Source: Schauerella fraxinea | GTDB taxonomy: Bacteria > Pseudomonadota > Gammaproteobacteria > Burkholderiales > Burkholderiaceae_B | DNA length: 64,000 bases | Direction of reading: 5' to 3' | Assembly: GCA_030849945.1 (NCBI GenBank) | Contig: JAVDKK010000005.1 | Span: forward strand, 310,001 to 374,000 | Shown here: positions 7,460-16,122 of the stretch, piece by piece | Layout: each line of letters starts with the position of its first letter | How positions within the stretch are numbered: the first letter of the stretch is position 1 | Program-made: the position numbers and the translations under genes | The notes under the pieces: generated by a model | The model's database searches: none | What the model was told of the DNA's origin: nothing | What the model saw: the letters and a program-made list of their open reading frames with translations, nothing else

Positions 7460-8302
7460 TCAGTTCCTCATGACGAAATCGAATGGTAATTTTGCTCTTG
7501 CCGGGTAGGCGACGCCGTTACGGGTAAGCGGTTTGAAGCGCGCTTTACGCGCGGCAACCAACGCTGACTCGTCCAGGCGATCGATTCCCGACGATGTATC
7601 GATGGTGGCGCGACTCACGTCACCATTGGTATCGATGTCCACCAGCACGACCACACGCCCCTCTTCGCGCAAGCGGCGCGAGATGTTGGGATAGGTGGGC
7701 AACGGCCGTGAACCGCGGTACTCCACCGAAGTCACCAACTGTGGCTCGGTCGGCTGCGGCGCGGTCTGCGGCGCCTGCGTGCGCTTCTCACCCATCGGCA
7801 CGCCACCCGGCGGCAAAGCCACAGGCGGTGGCGGCGGCGGTGCAGGCTCAGGCTTGCGCTCGACGGGTTTCGGCACGGGCTTGGGCACTGGCTTCGGTTT
7901 GGGCTTTGGAGGCGGCTTCGGTTTGGGCGCGGGCTCCGGCGCCTTCTCGACCACAGGCGGTGGCGGCTCAGGCTCGGGTTCCGGCTCCACTTCGGGCTCG
8001 GGCTCGGGTGGCGGTGGCTCAACTTCCGGCTCGGGCGGCGGCGGCTCGGGCACCACTTCAGGTGGCGGCTCCACAACCGGCGACGGATCGGGCTCTACCG
8101 CTTGCGCCAATTCCGGCACCGGCGCTTCGATCACGCTGACCATGATGGCCTCGGGCTCGAGCAACTCCGGCGGTTCCTCGGGCTGCATGAAAAGCAGGCT
8201 GGCGGCCGCAGCGTGCGCAGCCACCACAGACACGATGGCCGCGATGCGAATCCCATTGGAGACGTTCGAAGACGCGTATCTGGCTTGTTTGACTTCAGGC
8301 AT
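7460..8302 (-). CDS. tonB: TonB energy-transducing protein
   Basis: 280 residues. One N-terminal signal anchor (about 20-40, IRIAAIVSVVAAHAAAASLL) is followed by a long Pro-Glu block (about 62-115) and a Pro-Lys block (about 118-160) that span the periplasm. The C-terminal domain (about 190-280) has the family pattern YPNISRRLREEGRVVVLVDI and ends FDFVMRN. It carries energy from ExbBD to outer-membrane siderophore and haem receptors. First gene of tonB-exbB-exbD. A Fur-box-like site lies about 100 bases upstream, so iron repression is likely. Confidence 0.95.
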   Translation of the reverse strand: MPEVKQARYASSNVSNGIRIAAIVSVVAAHAAAASLLFMQPEEPPELLEPEAIMVSVIEAPVPELAQAVEPDPSPVVEPPPEVVPEPPPPEPEVEPPPPEPEPEVEPEPEPEPPPPVVEKAPEPAPKPKPPPKPKPKPVPKPVPKPVERKPEPAPPPPPPVALPPGGVPMGEKRTQAPQTAPQPTEPQLVTSVEYRGSRPLPTYPNISRRLREEGRVVVLVDIDTNGDVSRATIDTSSGIDRLDESALVAARKARFKPLTRNGVAYPARAKLPFDFVMRN

Positions 8303-8393
8303 GAATCAGTGCGCAACCATTGAACGGAAATGTCGCGCGCCATCGACTCAGTCACAGACAAAGGGAGACGCGCTCAAGCCCGACATAATAACT

Positions 8394-8412
8394 CAAATGG
8401 GAATTATTCGCA
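8394..8412 (-). promoter_or_regulatory. Fur-box-like site upstream of tonB
   Basis: The minus strand reads TGCGAATAATTCCCATTTG, which closely follows the betaproteobacterial/pseudomonad Fur-box form TGCGAATAATTCTCATTTG. It is about 92 bases before the tonB ATG. Fur with iron would repress the operon. The call rests on motif similarity. Confidence 0.65.
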
Positions 8413-8533
8413 GATCGATCGTCAATTGAGGGCTCGGACCAACCTCTTCTTGCTGCGCGGCACTGTGCGAGATGTGAAGCGACCCCAGCACTGATGGGAC
8501 TGATCACTTCGCTGATCAAACGGGCCACAAAAT

Positions 8534-8574
8534 GAAAAACCCCGTCGGGGCGTGACGCCAACCGACGGGGTTTA
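8534..8574 (-). terminator. Intrinsic terminator after tRNA-Val
   Basis: On the minus strand AAACCCCGTCGG and CCGACGGGGTTT form a 12-bp stem followed by further T residues, starting only a few bases after the tRNA-Val 3' end. Confidence 0.85.
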
Positions 8575-8578
8575 GTGT

Positions 8579-8654
8579 TGGTGGGTGCTGAGGGGCTCGA
8601 ACCCCCGACCTACGCCGTGTAAAGGCGCCGCTCTACCAACTGAGCTAAGCACCC
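8579..8654 (-). tRNA. tRNA-Val (anticodon TAC)
   Basis: A 76-base cloverleaf on the minus strand: acceptor GGGTGCT/AGCACCC, D-arm AGCTCAGTTGGTAGAGC, anticodon loop TTTACAC with anticodon TAC, T-loop TTCGAGC, and an encoded CCA end. It is followed by a strong terminator. Confidence 0.96.
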
Positions 8655-8944
8655 AAGTGCTTCTATTCCGCAGCCCTTCTAACGCTGCAGTGGCAACGCT
8701 TGCTTGCGTTACCCAAGGCCACTGACTCTGCCTTGCTTTCTACTTAAACTTCTTTACTTCAACATCCATTACTTCAGCTACTGCTACTGCTATTTCAACT
8801 TCTTCTACCACTTCTTTACTTATCTACCCTGCAATCCAGTTCCCTGGAAAGCAACGCGGCTCGCATTATAACGAGCCGCGCGGACTTGAGCAAATGCCAA
8901 GTGTGCGATGCCACGACAGCGCCGTGGATCGCGACAGCGTCAAT
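8655..8944. other. 290-bp non-coding stretch with pyrimidine-rich tract and hairpin
   Basis: No gene seen. From about 8738 to 8828 the plus strand is made of CTT, ACTT and CTGCTA-like steps; the minus-strand transcript leading into tRNA-Val would therefore be purine-rich. GCGGCTCG/CGAGCCGC (about 8856-8879) forms an 8-bp stem near the hupB 3' end, without a T-tract on either side. The minus-strand promoter of tRNA-Val is probably here (a TTATAAT lies in the hairpin loop), but I cannot place its -35 element. Confidence 0.45.
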
Positions 8945-9217
8945 TTAGTTGACGGCGTCTTTCAGAGCCTTGCCCGGACGGAACTTCGGCACCTTGGCTT
9001 TCTTGATCTTGATCGTTTCGCCGGTGCGCGGGTTGCGGCCGGTACGGGCAGCGCGCGCGGTGACGGCGAACGTGCCGAAACCAACCAAAGTCACGGTATT
9101 GCCTTTCTTCAGCGTCGTCTTGACGGCGCCGATCAGCGCGTCCAGCGAGCGGCCGGCAGCGGCTTTGGAAATATCGGCTTTAGCCGCGATGTGGTCGATA
9201 AGTTCGGTTTTGTTCAT
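8945..9217 (-). CDS. hupB: HU-family DNA-binding protein
   Basis: 90 residues, full family length. MNKTELIDHIAAKADISKAA at the N-terminus and the beta-arm signature GFGTFAVTARAARTGRNPRT (about 46-65) are characteristic of HU rather than IHF, including the RNPxTG arm tip. HU bends and compacts DNA as a nucleoid protein. It is a single-gene unit with GAGGGG upstream of the ATG as ribosome binding site. Confidence 0.96.
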   Translation of the reverse strand: MNKTELIDHIAAKADISKAAAGRSLDALIGAVKTTLKKGNTVTLVGFGTFAVTARAARTGRNPRTGETIKIKKAKVPKFRPGKALKDAVN

Positions 9218-9464
9218 TAAGAGTTACCCCTCACAAGGTAGTAGGCGCATTGAGCGGGCCCGCAGCGCGCAACCCACCCGACATACGTTCGAACAGCATA
9301 AAGAAATGCGATTTGCGCGACAAAGCACAATATCTAAACTGCTGCGCCGCTTGGAGATCACCAACCATTCGGCCAATGTCCTCAAGCGACGCAGGGGTGT
9401 ATTAGGCACGCGCCATCCGGCGCTGTCAAGCGAAAATGCGACGTCAAGCCGCGTAAATGCTGGC

Positions 9465-10721
9465 TCAACGACCCATACAACGATTCAGCGCCTGATCAAA
9501 ATCGTGAATCAGATCCGCCTCATCTTCGATACCCACGGAAACCCGAAGGAAACTATCGCCGATACCCATTTGCTTACGTCGCTCTGCGCCCATCTCGTAA
9601 TAGATCGTGTGCGCCGCAGGCAAAGCCAACGTCCGGGTATCGCCTAAATGCGTTGCCAAAATGACGACTCTCAACGCATTTAGAAAATCAAAGCAATCGA
9701 TGCCGTCGGCCAATTCGACGCCCAATAATCCACCGTAGCGATCATCGAACAGCGCCTTGGCACGCGCATGTTGCGGGTGATCCTCAAGCCCTGGATACGA
9801 CACCTTCGACACCCCGGGATGCGCCTGCAGGAAGCGCGCGAGCGCCATCGCATTGGTGCAGTGCTTTTCCAGTCGCAACGACAGCGTCTCGGCCCCGACC
9901 GCGATGCGGTGCGCCGGCTCGGCCGCCAACGTGCCACCCATATCGCGCAGGCCCTTCTTCTTGATCTGCGTCAAGCCCCAGGACGTCGATGGTCCCTTGC
10001 GATAAGCGTCGTAAATCCGATCGTTACCCTGCCAATCGTAGACGCCCGTGTCGGTAACCGAGCCCCCCAACGCATGGCCATGACCACCGATATATTTGGA
10101 GAGCGAGTTCATGACGAATGCCGCGCCCACATCCTTGCCGCGGAACATCCACGGCGAGGTAAGTGTGCCGTCGATCACGTAGATCAGGTTTTGCTCGCGG
10201 CACAGTGTGCCGATGGCCGCCAGATCGGCGACCTGCGTGCCAGGATTCGCGATCGTTTCAACAAACACCATCTTCGTATCGGGACGCACAGCTGCACGCA
10301 CCTGCTCAACATCGGTGGCATCCACAAACGTGATTTCCACACCCAACGTCATCAACGTGCCAAGCAGGCTATTCGTATTGCCGAAGATGAACTGGCTGCA
10401 CACCAAGTGATCGCCATGACGCAACAGACTCACGAAGATGCCGGTAAGCGCCGCCATCCCGGTCGAGAACGTCACCGTGCCGTCACCGCCTTCCATCTGC
10501 GAGAGCTTGCGTTCCAACGCCGTCGTGGTGGGCGTGCCCTGCCGCGAATAAGTGAAGCCGGCCTTGCCTTGAAACACTGCGGCAAGCTCGCGCGCATCGT
10601 CGTAAGCGAACTCCGACGACGTATGCATGGGCTTGTGCACCGCGCCGTGCTCGACGTCGTGACGCCGATCGGAATGCAGAATGGTCGTGGTGAAGCCGTT
10701 GCGCGGCGTGTCGGTAGACAT
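9465..10721 (-). CDS. Cys/Met-metabolism PLP-dependent enzyme (cystathionine gamma-synthase family)
   Basis: 418 residues. The PLP lysine is Lys209 in MNSLSKYIGGHGHALGG; YSRQGTPTTTALERKLSQME (about 58-77) and ETIANPGTQVADL (about 155-167) are family landmarks. Members make or break C-S bonds in methionine and cysteine synthesis (gamma-synthase, sulfhydrylase or gamma-lyase). I cannot choose among these from sequence. It lies 47 bases after rlmB on the same strand and may be transcribed with rnr-rlmB, although the functions do not obviously relate. Confidence 0.9.
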   Translation of the reverse strand: MSTDTPRNGFTTTILHSDRRHDVEHGAVHKPMHTSSEFAYDDARELAAVFQGKAGFTYSRQGTPTTTALERKLSQMEGGDGTVTFSTGMAALTGIFVSLLRHGDHLVCSQFIFGNTNSLLGTLMTLGVEITFVDATDVEQVRAAVRPDTKMVFVETIANPGTQVADLAAIGTLCREQNLIYVIDGTLTSPWMFRGKDVGAAFVMNSLSKYIGGHGHALGGSVTDTGVYDWQGNDRIYDAYRKGPSTSWGLTQIKKKGLRDMGGTLAAEPAHRIAVGAETLSLRLEKHCTNAMALARFLQAHPGVSKVSYPGLEDHPQHARAKALFDDRYGGLLGVELADGIDCFDFLNALRVVILATHLGDTRTLALPAAHTIYYEMGAERRKQMGIGDSFLRVSVGIEDEADLIHDFDQALNRCMGR

Positions 10722-10768
10722 GACGTTTTACCCGTACGAAAGAAGCTTAGGAAATGTGAGGAGGCCGA

Positions 10769-11506
10769 TCACGCGTGACGTTGACGCACCGTCTCGAAGA
10801 GGCACACGGCGCTGGCGACGGAAACGTTCAAGCTTTCGACTGATCCACGCATCGGAATATTGACGAGTTGATCGCAAGTTTCGCGCGTCAAGCGGCGCAT
10901 ACCCTCGCCCTCGGCGCCCATCACCCAAGCCATGGGCTGACGACCGTCGACCTGATGCATGCTGGACTCGGCCTGATCGTCTGTGCCCACCAGCCATACG
11001 CCCCGATCCTTGAGCGCACGCATCGTGCGCGCAAGATTGGTGACCATTAAATAAGGCACGGTATCGGCCGCGCCACATGCCACGCGCTGTACGGTGGCGT
11101 TCAAGCCCACGGCACGGTCGCGCGGTGCGATCACGGCATGCACGCCAGCCGCATCGGCCGAGCGCAGGCACGCCCCCAGATTATGCGGATCGGTGACGCC
11201 GTCGAGAATGAGCAGAAACGGGGGTTCTTCGATCACATCGAGCACGTCGTCGATGTCCACCGCGAGCTGACGCTCGTCGGCCAATGCCACCACGCCTTGA
11301 TGACGGGTTCCACGTGCCAGCCCGTCCAACCGTTCGGTAGGAACGGGATGGACCTTGCAGCCCGCGCGCTCAGCCTGCTCGATGAGCGACTGCATGCGCT
11401 TGTCGCGGCGCGAAGCCTCGACATAAATATCCTTGATGGAATCGGGTGCGTGACGCATGCGCGCCACCACCGCGTGAAAACCCGCGAGAACCTGGGTAGC
11501 CGCCAT
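10769..11506 (-). CDS. rlmB: 23S rRNA (guanosine-2251-2'-O-)-methyltransferase
   Basis: 245 residues. An N-terminal substrate-binding domain (about 1-80) is followed by a SPOUT methyltransferase fold with the TrmH-family motifs ILDGVTDPHNLGACLRSADA, GAEGEGM and SLNVSVASAVCLFE. The enzyme methylates a guanosine in the peptidyl-transferase region of 23S rRNA. It follows rnr by 62 bases, the same rnr-rlmB order as in many proteobacteria, so an RNA-processing transcript is likely. Confidence 0.95.
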   Translation of the reverse strand: MAATQVLAGFHAVVARMRHAPDSIKDIYVEASRRDKRMQSLIEQAERAGCKVHPVPTERLDGLARGTRHQGVVALADERQLAVDIDDVLDVIEEPPFLLILDGVTDPHNLGACLRSADAAGVHAVIAPRDRAVGLNATVQRVACGAADTVPYLMVTNLARTMRALKDRGVWLVGTDDQAESSMHQVDGRQPMAWVMGAEGEGMRRLTRETCDQLVNIPMRGSVESLNVSVASAVCLFETVRQRHA

Positions 11507-11568
11507 ACGTTAAAACCTCACAAAGCCCGAATCGAGCGCGACATCTTACCCGGTCGCGCTCGCCTGCG

Positions 11569-14061
11569 TCAGCGCCGCTTGCGCGGACCCTTCGGTCCGG
11601 CCGCCGCGCGCTTGGCGACCGCCTCGCGTTTCACACTGGCCGAACCCTCGCGCTTGGCCTGCGCCCGGCGCTCGCTGGAGGTCGATCCCTTCAGTGCCGC
11701 CGGCTTGGGCGCCGCCGCCTTCTTTACCCGGCGCGGTGCATCGTCGGGACCACGCGCGGCCTGCTTGCGCAATGCGTCGAAGCTCGTGCCTTCCACCAAT
11801 CTGAACTCGATACGGCGCGCTTCCAGGTCGACGCGCGCAACCTGAACCTGCACCTTGTCGGTCAAGCGATAGCGCATGCCGGTGCGTTCGCCACGCAGTT
11901 CGTGCATGGCTTCGTTGAACTGGAAGTACTCGCCGCCGAGTTCGGACACGTGCACCAACCCTTCCACATGCAAGGTATCGAGCGTGACGAAAATCCCGAA
12001 GGTCGTCACACCGGTCACCGTGCCGCTGAAGTCTTCGCCTACACGTTCTTTGACGAACCAGCACTTGAGCCAGGCTTCCACATCGCGCGAGGCTTCGTCG
12101 GCGCGGCGTTCGCTGGCTGACAAGATCAGACCGAGCTTTTCCCAGATCGCATGCTCGTGTTCTTTCTGCGTATCGCCCACGATCACCGGCACTTGCGCAA
12201 CATCGGGCACATAACGCTTGCCCGCAAGCAATGCCTTGATGACGCGATGGGTGAGCAAGTCTGGATAACGGCGAATCGGCGAGGTGAAGTGCGTGTATCC
12301 CGGGTAGGACAAGCCGAAGTGGCCCACGTTTTCCGGGCTATAAACGGCTTGCTGCATGGAGCGCAAACACATCGTCTGCAGCAACTGATAATCCGGCCGT
12401 GCCCGCACAGTATCGAGCAACTTGCCGTAATCCGAAGCGGTAGGCTCCGCACCACCCCCCAACGACAACGCCTGTACCTTCAGGAATTCACGCAGCGCCT
12501 TCAACCGTTCGGGCGTGGGGCCTTCGTGAATGCGATACAGCCCAGGATGTTTGCTGCGCGTCATGAAATCCGCGGCGCACGTATTCGCGCACAACATGCA
12601 CTCTTCGATCAGCTTGTGCGCATCGTTGCGTACCGACGGCACGATGCTTTCGATGCGACCGAGTTCGTTGCACACGATCTTGGTTTCGACCGTATCGAAA
12701 TCGATAGCGCCCCGCGTCTTGCGCGCTTGCAGCAAGACCTGAAACACCGAATACAAGTCCTGAATATGCGGCAGCACGTGACTCATGCTTTGCGCCATCG
12801 GGCCGGTCGGCTGCTGCAATGCCGTCCACACATTGGTGTAAGTCGTGCGCGCGTGCGAATGAATCACCGCGTTATAAAACTGATAGGCCGACACGGTGCC
12901 TGCCGTTGCACCCGTTGCCGGAATAACCATATCGCAGACGAGCACGAGACGATCGACATTCGGATTCAACGAACACAAGCCGTTTGACAACGTTTCGGGC
13001 AACATCGGAATCACGCGGCGCGGAAAGTACACGCTGGTGCCGCGCTCGATGGCGTCGTCATCCAACGCGTCACCCGCCTGCACGTAGTGGCTCACGTCGG
13101 CAATGGCGACCAGCAGACGCCAACCCGGGCGCTTGCGCTTGGCCGTGCCCAACTCCACCGCTTCGCAATACACCGCATCATCGAAATCGCGCGCATCTTC
13201 GCCGTCGATCGTAATGAACGGCACGTCGCGCAAATCGATACGTTGATCCAGATCGCTGTCGCGCACGGTATCCGGCAAGCGTGCTGCCTGCTTGCGCGCG
13301 GCTTCTGAAAACTCGACCGGCACATCGAACTTGCGCACGGCGATTTCGATTTCCATGCCGGGATCGTCGATCTCGCCCAGCACTTCCGATACGCGGCCCA
13401 TGGGCTGCGTGTGGCGCGTGGGCTGCTCGAGAATATCGACCGTGACCACCTGCCCGTGCTGCGCCCCGTTGGTTTCGCTGGGCGGAATCAGAATGTCGTG
13501 CTTGATGCGCTGATCTTCCGGCACCACGATCGACAGGCCACGCTCGTGCAACAAGCGACCCACCAAGCGGTTGGTGCGCCGCTCCAACACTTCGACAATC
13601 GTCGCCTCAGGCTTGCCGCGATATTCGCCCGACGGCTTGACCAGTACGCGGTCACCATGCAAAACCTTGAGCATTTCGCGCGGCGATAGAAAGAAATCCT
13701 TGCCACCGTCATCGCGCAGAAGAAACCCAAAACCATCCCGGTGGCCTTGTACCTTGCCGGCGATGAAATCGAGTTTGTTGGCCAGGAGCAACACGCCTTT
13801 GCGGTTGGGCATCAATTGCCCATCGCGTTCCATGGCGTTCAACCGACGGTCGAAACCGACTTGCGTCGCATCGCGAGTGATGCCCATGCGTTCGGCCAAT
13901 TCGACCGGAGACAACGGTGAGCCGGCGCTTCGCAAGGCATCGAGGATCGCTTCCCGACTGGGCACATCGGGGTCGAAATCGACGGGAGTAGTCGGCAAGA
14001 CTGGGGATCGTTTGTTATTGGATTCGCTATTTGATCGTTTTGCCAAAACTGAAAGTTCCAT
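11569..14061 (-). CDS. rnr: Ribonuclease R
   Basis: 830 residues. A winged-helix region (about 35-95), cold-shock domains, the RNB catalytic domain with ITIDGEDARDFDDAV (Asp cluster that binds magnesium, about 275-290), an S1 domain (about 650-735, FSGTVTGVTTFGIFV) and a Lys/Arg/Ala-rich basic tail. It degrades structured RNA 3' to 5'. The ATG at 14061 sits directly after TATAA, so if that is a -10 element the true start may be the TTG at 14046, which gives MAKRSNSES. First gene of rnr-rlmB. Confidence 0.95.
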   Translation of the reverse strand: MELSVLAKRSNSESNNKRSPVLPTTPVDFDPDVPSREAILDALRSAGSPLSPVELAERMGITRDATQVGFDRRLNAMERDGQLMPNRKGVLLLANKLDFIAGKVQGHRDGFGFLLRDDGGKDFFLSPREMLKVLHGDRVLVKPSGEYRGKPEATIVEVLERRTNRLVGRLLHERGLSIVVPEDQRIKHDILIPPSETNGAQHGQVVTVDILEQPTRHTQPMGRVSEVLGEIDDPGMEIEIAVRKFDVPVEFSEAARKQAARLPDTVRDSDLDQRIDLRDVPFITIDGEDARDFDDAVYCEAVELGTAKRKRPGWRLLVAIADVSHYVQAGDALDDDAIERGTSVYFPRRVIPMLPETLSNGLCSLNPNVDRLVLVCDMVIPATGATAGTVSAYQFYNAVIHSHARTTYTNVWTALQQPTGPMAQSMSHVLPHIQDLYSVFQVLLQARKTRGAIDFDTVETKIVCNELGRIESIVPSVRNDAHKLIEECMLCANTCAADFMTRSKHPGLYRIHEGPTPERLKALREFLKVQALSLGGGAEPTASDYGKLLDTVRARPDYQLLQTMCLRSMQQAVYSPENVGHFGLSYPGYTHFTSPIRRYPDLLTHRVIKALLAGKRYVPDVAQVPVIVGDTQKEHEHAIWEKLGLILSASERRADEASRDVEAWLKCWFVKERVGEDFSGTVTGVTTFGIFVTLDTLHVEGLVHVSELGGEYFQFNEAMHELRGERTGMRYRLTDKVQVQVARVDLEARRIEFRLVEGTSFDALRKQAARGPDDAPRRVKKAAAPKPAALKGSTSSERRAQAKREGSASVKREAVAKRAAAGPKGPRKRR

Positions 14062-14307
14062 TTATAATGCACGTCTTCTGTGGATTACCCCAGAGTGAGC
14101 GCTGCAGTTAGTAGATCGCATTGTCGCAGATTGCTGGCTTAGTACCTATATACCGGTACCTATCTACCGCACTTTCTACCTTTCTTATCAGTGCTGGATG
14201 ACACGGTTCACAAACGAGCCGAAGAAAGAGTCACCCGGCGTTGCACTGGAAAAGTGGTGCGGCAAGATTGAGATTTAAGCTGCTTTTCATGACATCTTGA
14301 TCGCAGT

Positions 14308-14392
14308 GCCCAGGTGGCGGAATTGGTAGACGCGCACGGTTCAGGTCCGTGTGCCGCAAGGTGTGGAGGTTCGAGTCCTCTCCTGGGCACCA
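14308..14392 (+). tRNA. tRNA-Leu (anticodon CAG), copy 1
   Basis: 85 bases with a long variable arm, acceptor GCCCAGG/CCTGGGC fully paired, anticodon loop TTCAGGT, T-loop TTCGAGT and encoded CCA. A weak promoter TTGCAC-N17-AAGATT at 14241-14269 lies about 40 bases upstream. Confidence 0.96.
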
Positions 14393-14570
14393 CAGAATTC
14401 TAAATCAAAATCTGCATTTGCTTAGTCAATTTCCCGGTTTTGATTGCAATGCAGCAATTGTCACTGATGGGTAGTCGTTGGTCGGTTGTCGATGATCGGT
14501 GTCAACTCTCCGCTGTCGCTGCCAGGCAGGTCGATCTCCCTCACTGCAAGTCGGTCCAAGTATCAGCTTT

Positions 14571-14611
14571 GCCCAACAACGATTTTTCGATGTTGGGCGT
14601 TTTGCTTTTTG
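14571..14611 (+). terminator. Intrinsic terminator between the two tRNA-Leu genes
   Basis: GCCCAACA...TGTTGGGC (14571-14598) pairs over 11 positions with one A-A mismatch and a TTTT loop, followed by GTTTTGCTTTTT. It lies 180 bases after tRNA-Leu copy 1. The rest of the 505-bp gap between the tRNA genes holds no recognisable gene apart from the promoter of copy 2. Confidence 0.8.
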
Positions 14612-14824
14612 GTGCCCGCGTCGCGCGTTTTCCAATCTTGCCGAGCGACGTTATGTTTGCTGGCCGCCATGCCGTCTGATTCGTAGCAGGCCGGCACCAC
14701 CCGGGCGGGCGGGCACTCATCACCTATCACATGCCGCTCCAATCGCCATGACGCAAAATCCGTCGAACCGTCAGCCTCGCCAGCGGCGCCAAAACGCCAC
14801 AAAATACCCAACCCGCAAATCGAC

Positions 14825-14853
14825 TTGCGCATTTTTAAAAAAGTCAGCATAAT
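14825..14853 (+). promoter_or_regulatory. Sigma-70 promoter of tRNA-Leu copy 2
   Basis: TTGCGC at 14825-14830 and CATAAT at 14848-14853 with a 17-base spacer containing an A-run. Transcription would start near 14860, about 38 bases before the tRNA. Confidence 0.7.
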
Positions 14854-14897
14854 CTCGCCTCTGTCGCGCAAAGCAGTAACGACGCGATAGAAGCAGT

Positions 14898-14982
14898 GCC
14901 CAGGTGGCGGAATTGGTAGACGCGCACGGTTCAGGTCCGTGTGCCGCAAGGTGTGGAGGTTCGAGTCCTCTTCTGGGCACCA
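14898..14982 (+). tRNA. tRNA-Leu (anticodon CAG), copy 2
   Basis: Identical to copy 1 except for a C-to-T change at 14972, which turns the innermost acceptor pair into G-U. Encoded CCA. Own promoter and terminator, so it is independently expressed. Confidence 0.96.
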
Positions 14983-14998
14983 TCAGCGAGACAGATTG

Positions 14999-15031
14999 AA
15001 CCCGCAACGTGCAAACGTCAGCGGGTTTTTT
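14999..15031 (+). terminator. Intrinsic terminator after tRNA-Leu copy 2
   Basis: AACCCGC and GCGGGTT form a 7-bp stem followed by a T-run, 17 bases after the tRNA end. Confidence 0.85.
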
Positions 15032-15116
15032 CTTGCCCGTCGCAAACGGCATTGGCGCGTCCGCGGCCGTCGTTCAAACGAAGCGGCCCCTCGCACGCCG
15101 TTGCGCGACGCGCCCT

Positions 15117-15551
15117 TCAGCAGTCGCGCACCATCTCAATATGCGGGATGCCGGCATCCATCGTGATCTCGCCGTGTGCCGTAAATCCGCTGCGCGCATA
15201 AAAGCCTTGCGCATGCGTTTGCGCGCTGAGCACGAGGCGCTTGTGCCCGTCAGCAATGCCGCGCGCCATCAGCGCTTCCAAAAGCAGCCGCCCCACGCCA
15301 GTCCCGCGCGCATGCCTATGCACGGCCATCCGTCCAATATGGCCATCGGGCAATAGCCGCCCCGTACCCGCCGGCGCACCATCCGCGTCATACGCCACGG
15401 CGTGGATGCTCAGCGGATCCATGTCGTCGCGTTCAAGCTCGACCGGCACGCCCTGCTCACTCACAAACACGTCATAGCGCACGCTCAACGCGTCGTGCTC
15501 CAACGCCGACCAATCTCCCAAGATCAGCCTGGTTTCCCCTGCCACTGCCAT
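15117..15551 (-). CDS. GNAT-family N-acetyltransferase, ElaA/YjcF-like
   Basis: 144 residues from the ATG at 15551, chosen because AGGAG stands 6 bases before it; the frame is open 12 codons further without support. The acetyl-CoA loop is RHARGTGVGRLLLEAL (about 77-92), preceded by the beta-strand IGRMAVH, and the opening YDVFVSEQGVP is shared by the ElaA/YjcF subgroup. The acceptor substrate is unknown. It stands alone between a tRNA terminator and a repeat region. Confidence 0.88.
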   Translation of the reverse strand: MAVAGETRLILGDWSALEHDALSVRYDVFVSEQGVPVELERDDMDPLSIHAVAYDADGAPAGTGRLLPDGHIGRMAVHRHARGTGVGRLLLEALMARGIADGHKRLVLSAQTHAQGFYARSGFTAHGEITMDAGIPHIEMVRDC

Positions 15552-15583
15552 TGTTACTCCTTTGACTGCCCAGAAATCAAAGC

Positions 15584-15997
15584 TCATTTTACGGTGGCGA
15601 CTTCAGCGGCAGCGATTGAGGCGCTTCCCATGTTTAGCTCTGTCCTGTTCTGGCCCGCGCTGTTCTCCCCCCTACCCTGTTCGCTTTGCCTGTTCGCTTT
15701 GCCTGTTCGCTTTGCCCTGTTCGCTTTGCCCTGTTCGCTTTGCCCTGTTCGCTTTGCCCTGTTCGCCTTGCCCTGTTCGCCTTGCCCTGTTCGCCTTGCC
15801 CTGTTCGCTTTGCCCTGTTCGCTTTGCCTGTTCGCTTCACGCGGCTGGCTATGGCGCTGTTCGCGCTTACCCGTTCTCCCCGTTCTGTTCCGCCGCCCTG
15901 TTTCCTTTGTCCAAGGCGTTCTGACCTGAGGCCCGTCCTTACTTTGTGCGACGCTCGGCCAAAGACACAACGCGCTGACACCGACAGTCAGCAACAT
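15584..15997 (-). CDS. Possible secreted protein encoded across a 15-bp minisatellite (doubtful)
   Basis: A frame of 137 codons from the ATG at 15997. The first 19 residues, MLLTVGVSALCLWPSVAQS, look like a signal peptide, with GAGGAG 11 bases upstream. The body is Lys, Arg, Gln, Gly and Glu-rich with pentapeptide repetition (KANRA, KRTGQ, SEQGK) because it crosses 12 copies of a 14-15 bp repeat. Against it: other frames through the repeat are also open, and the 14-bp units would shift the frame whenever copy number changes. It could be a phase-variable exported peptide or chance. No homologue is recognised. Confidence 0.3.
   Translation of the reverse strand: MLLTVGVSALCLWPSVAQSKDGPQVRTPWTKETGRRNRTGRTGKREQRHSQPREANRQSEQGKANRARRTGQGEQGKANRAKRTGQSEQGKANRAKRTGKANRQSEQGRGENSAGQNRTELNMGSASIAAAEVATVK
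15675..15837. repeat. Twelve tandem copies of a 14-15 bp repeat
   Basis: Unit CCCTGTTCGCTTTGC, with 14-bp variants lacking one C and three consecutive copies carrying CCTTG in place of CTTTG. The near-perfect copies suggest recent slippage expansion. It lies in the 571-bp stretch between the GNAT gene and arsB, where the only other candidate is the doubtful frame crossing it. Confidence 0.9.
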
Positions 15998-16122
15998 TCG
16001 AAGCGAAAGCTCCTCAAGCGTGTTACACGACCTTCTCTTAGAATGGCGCACCCCTGTCGCTACGTCATTTAGCGCCCGATCGCTTCCGCCGTCCATTCGG
16101 CCCGCCTCACTTTCATTTCATC

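Noticed and set aside
15634..15981. Second minus-strand frame through the minisatellite
   Set aside because: No ribosome site or signal; the repeat leaves every frame open, so length alone is no evidence.
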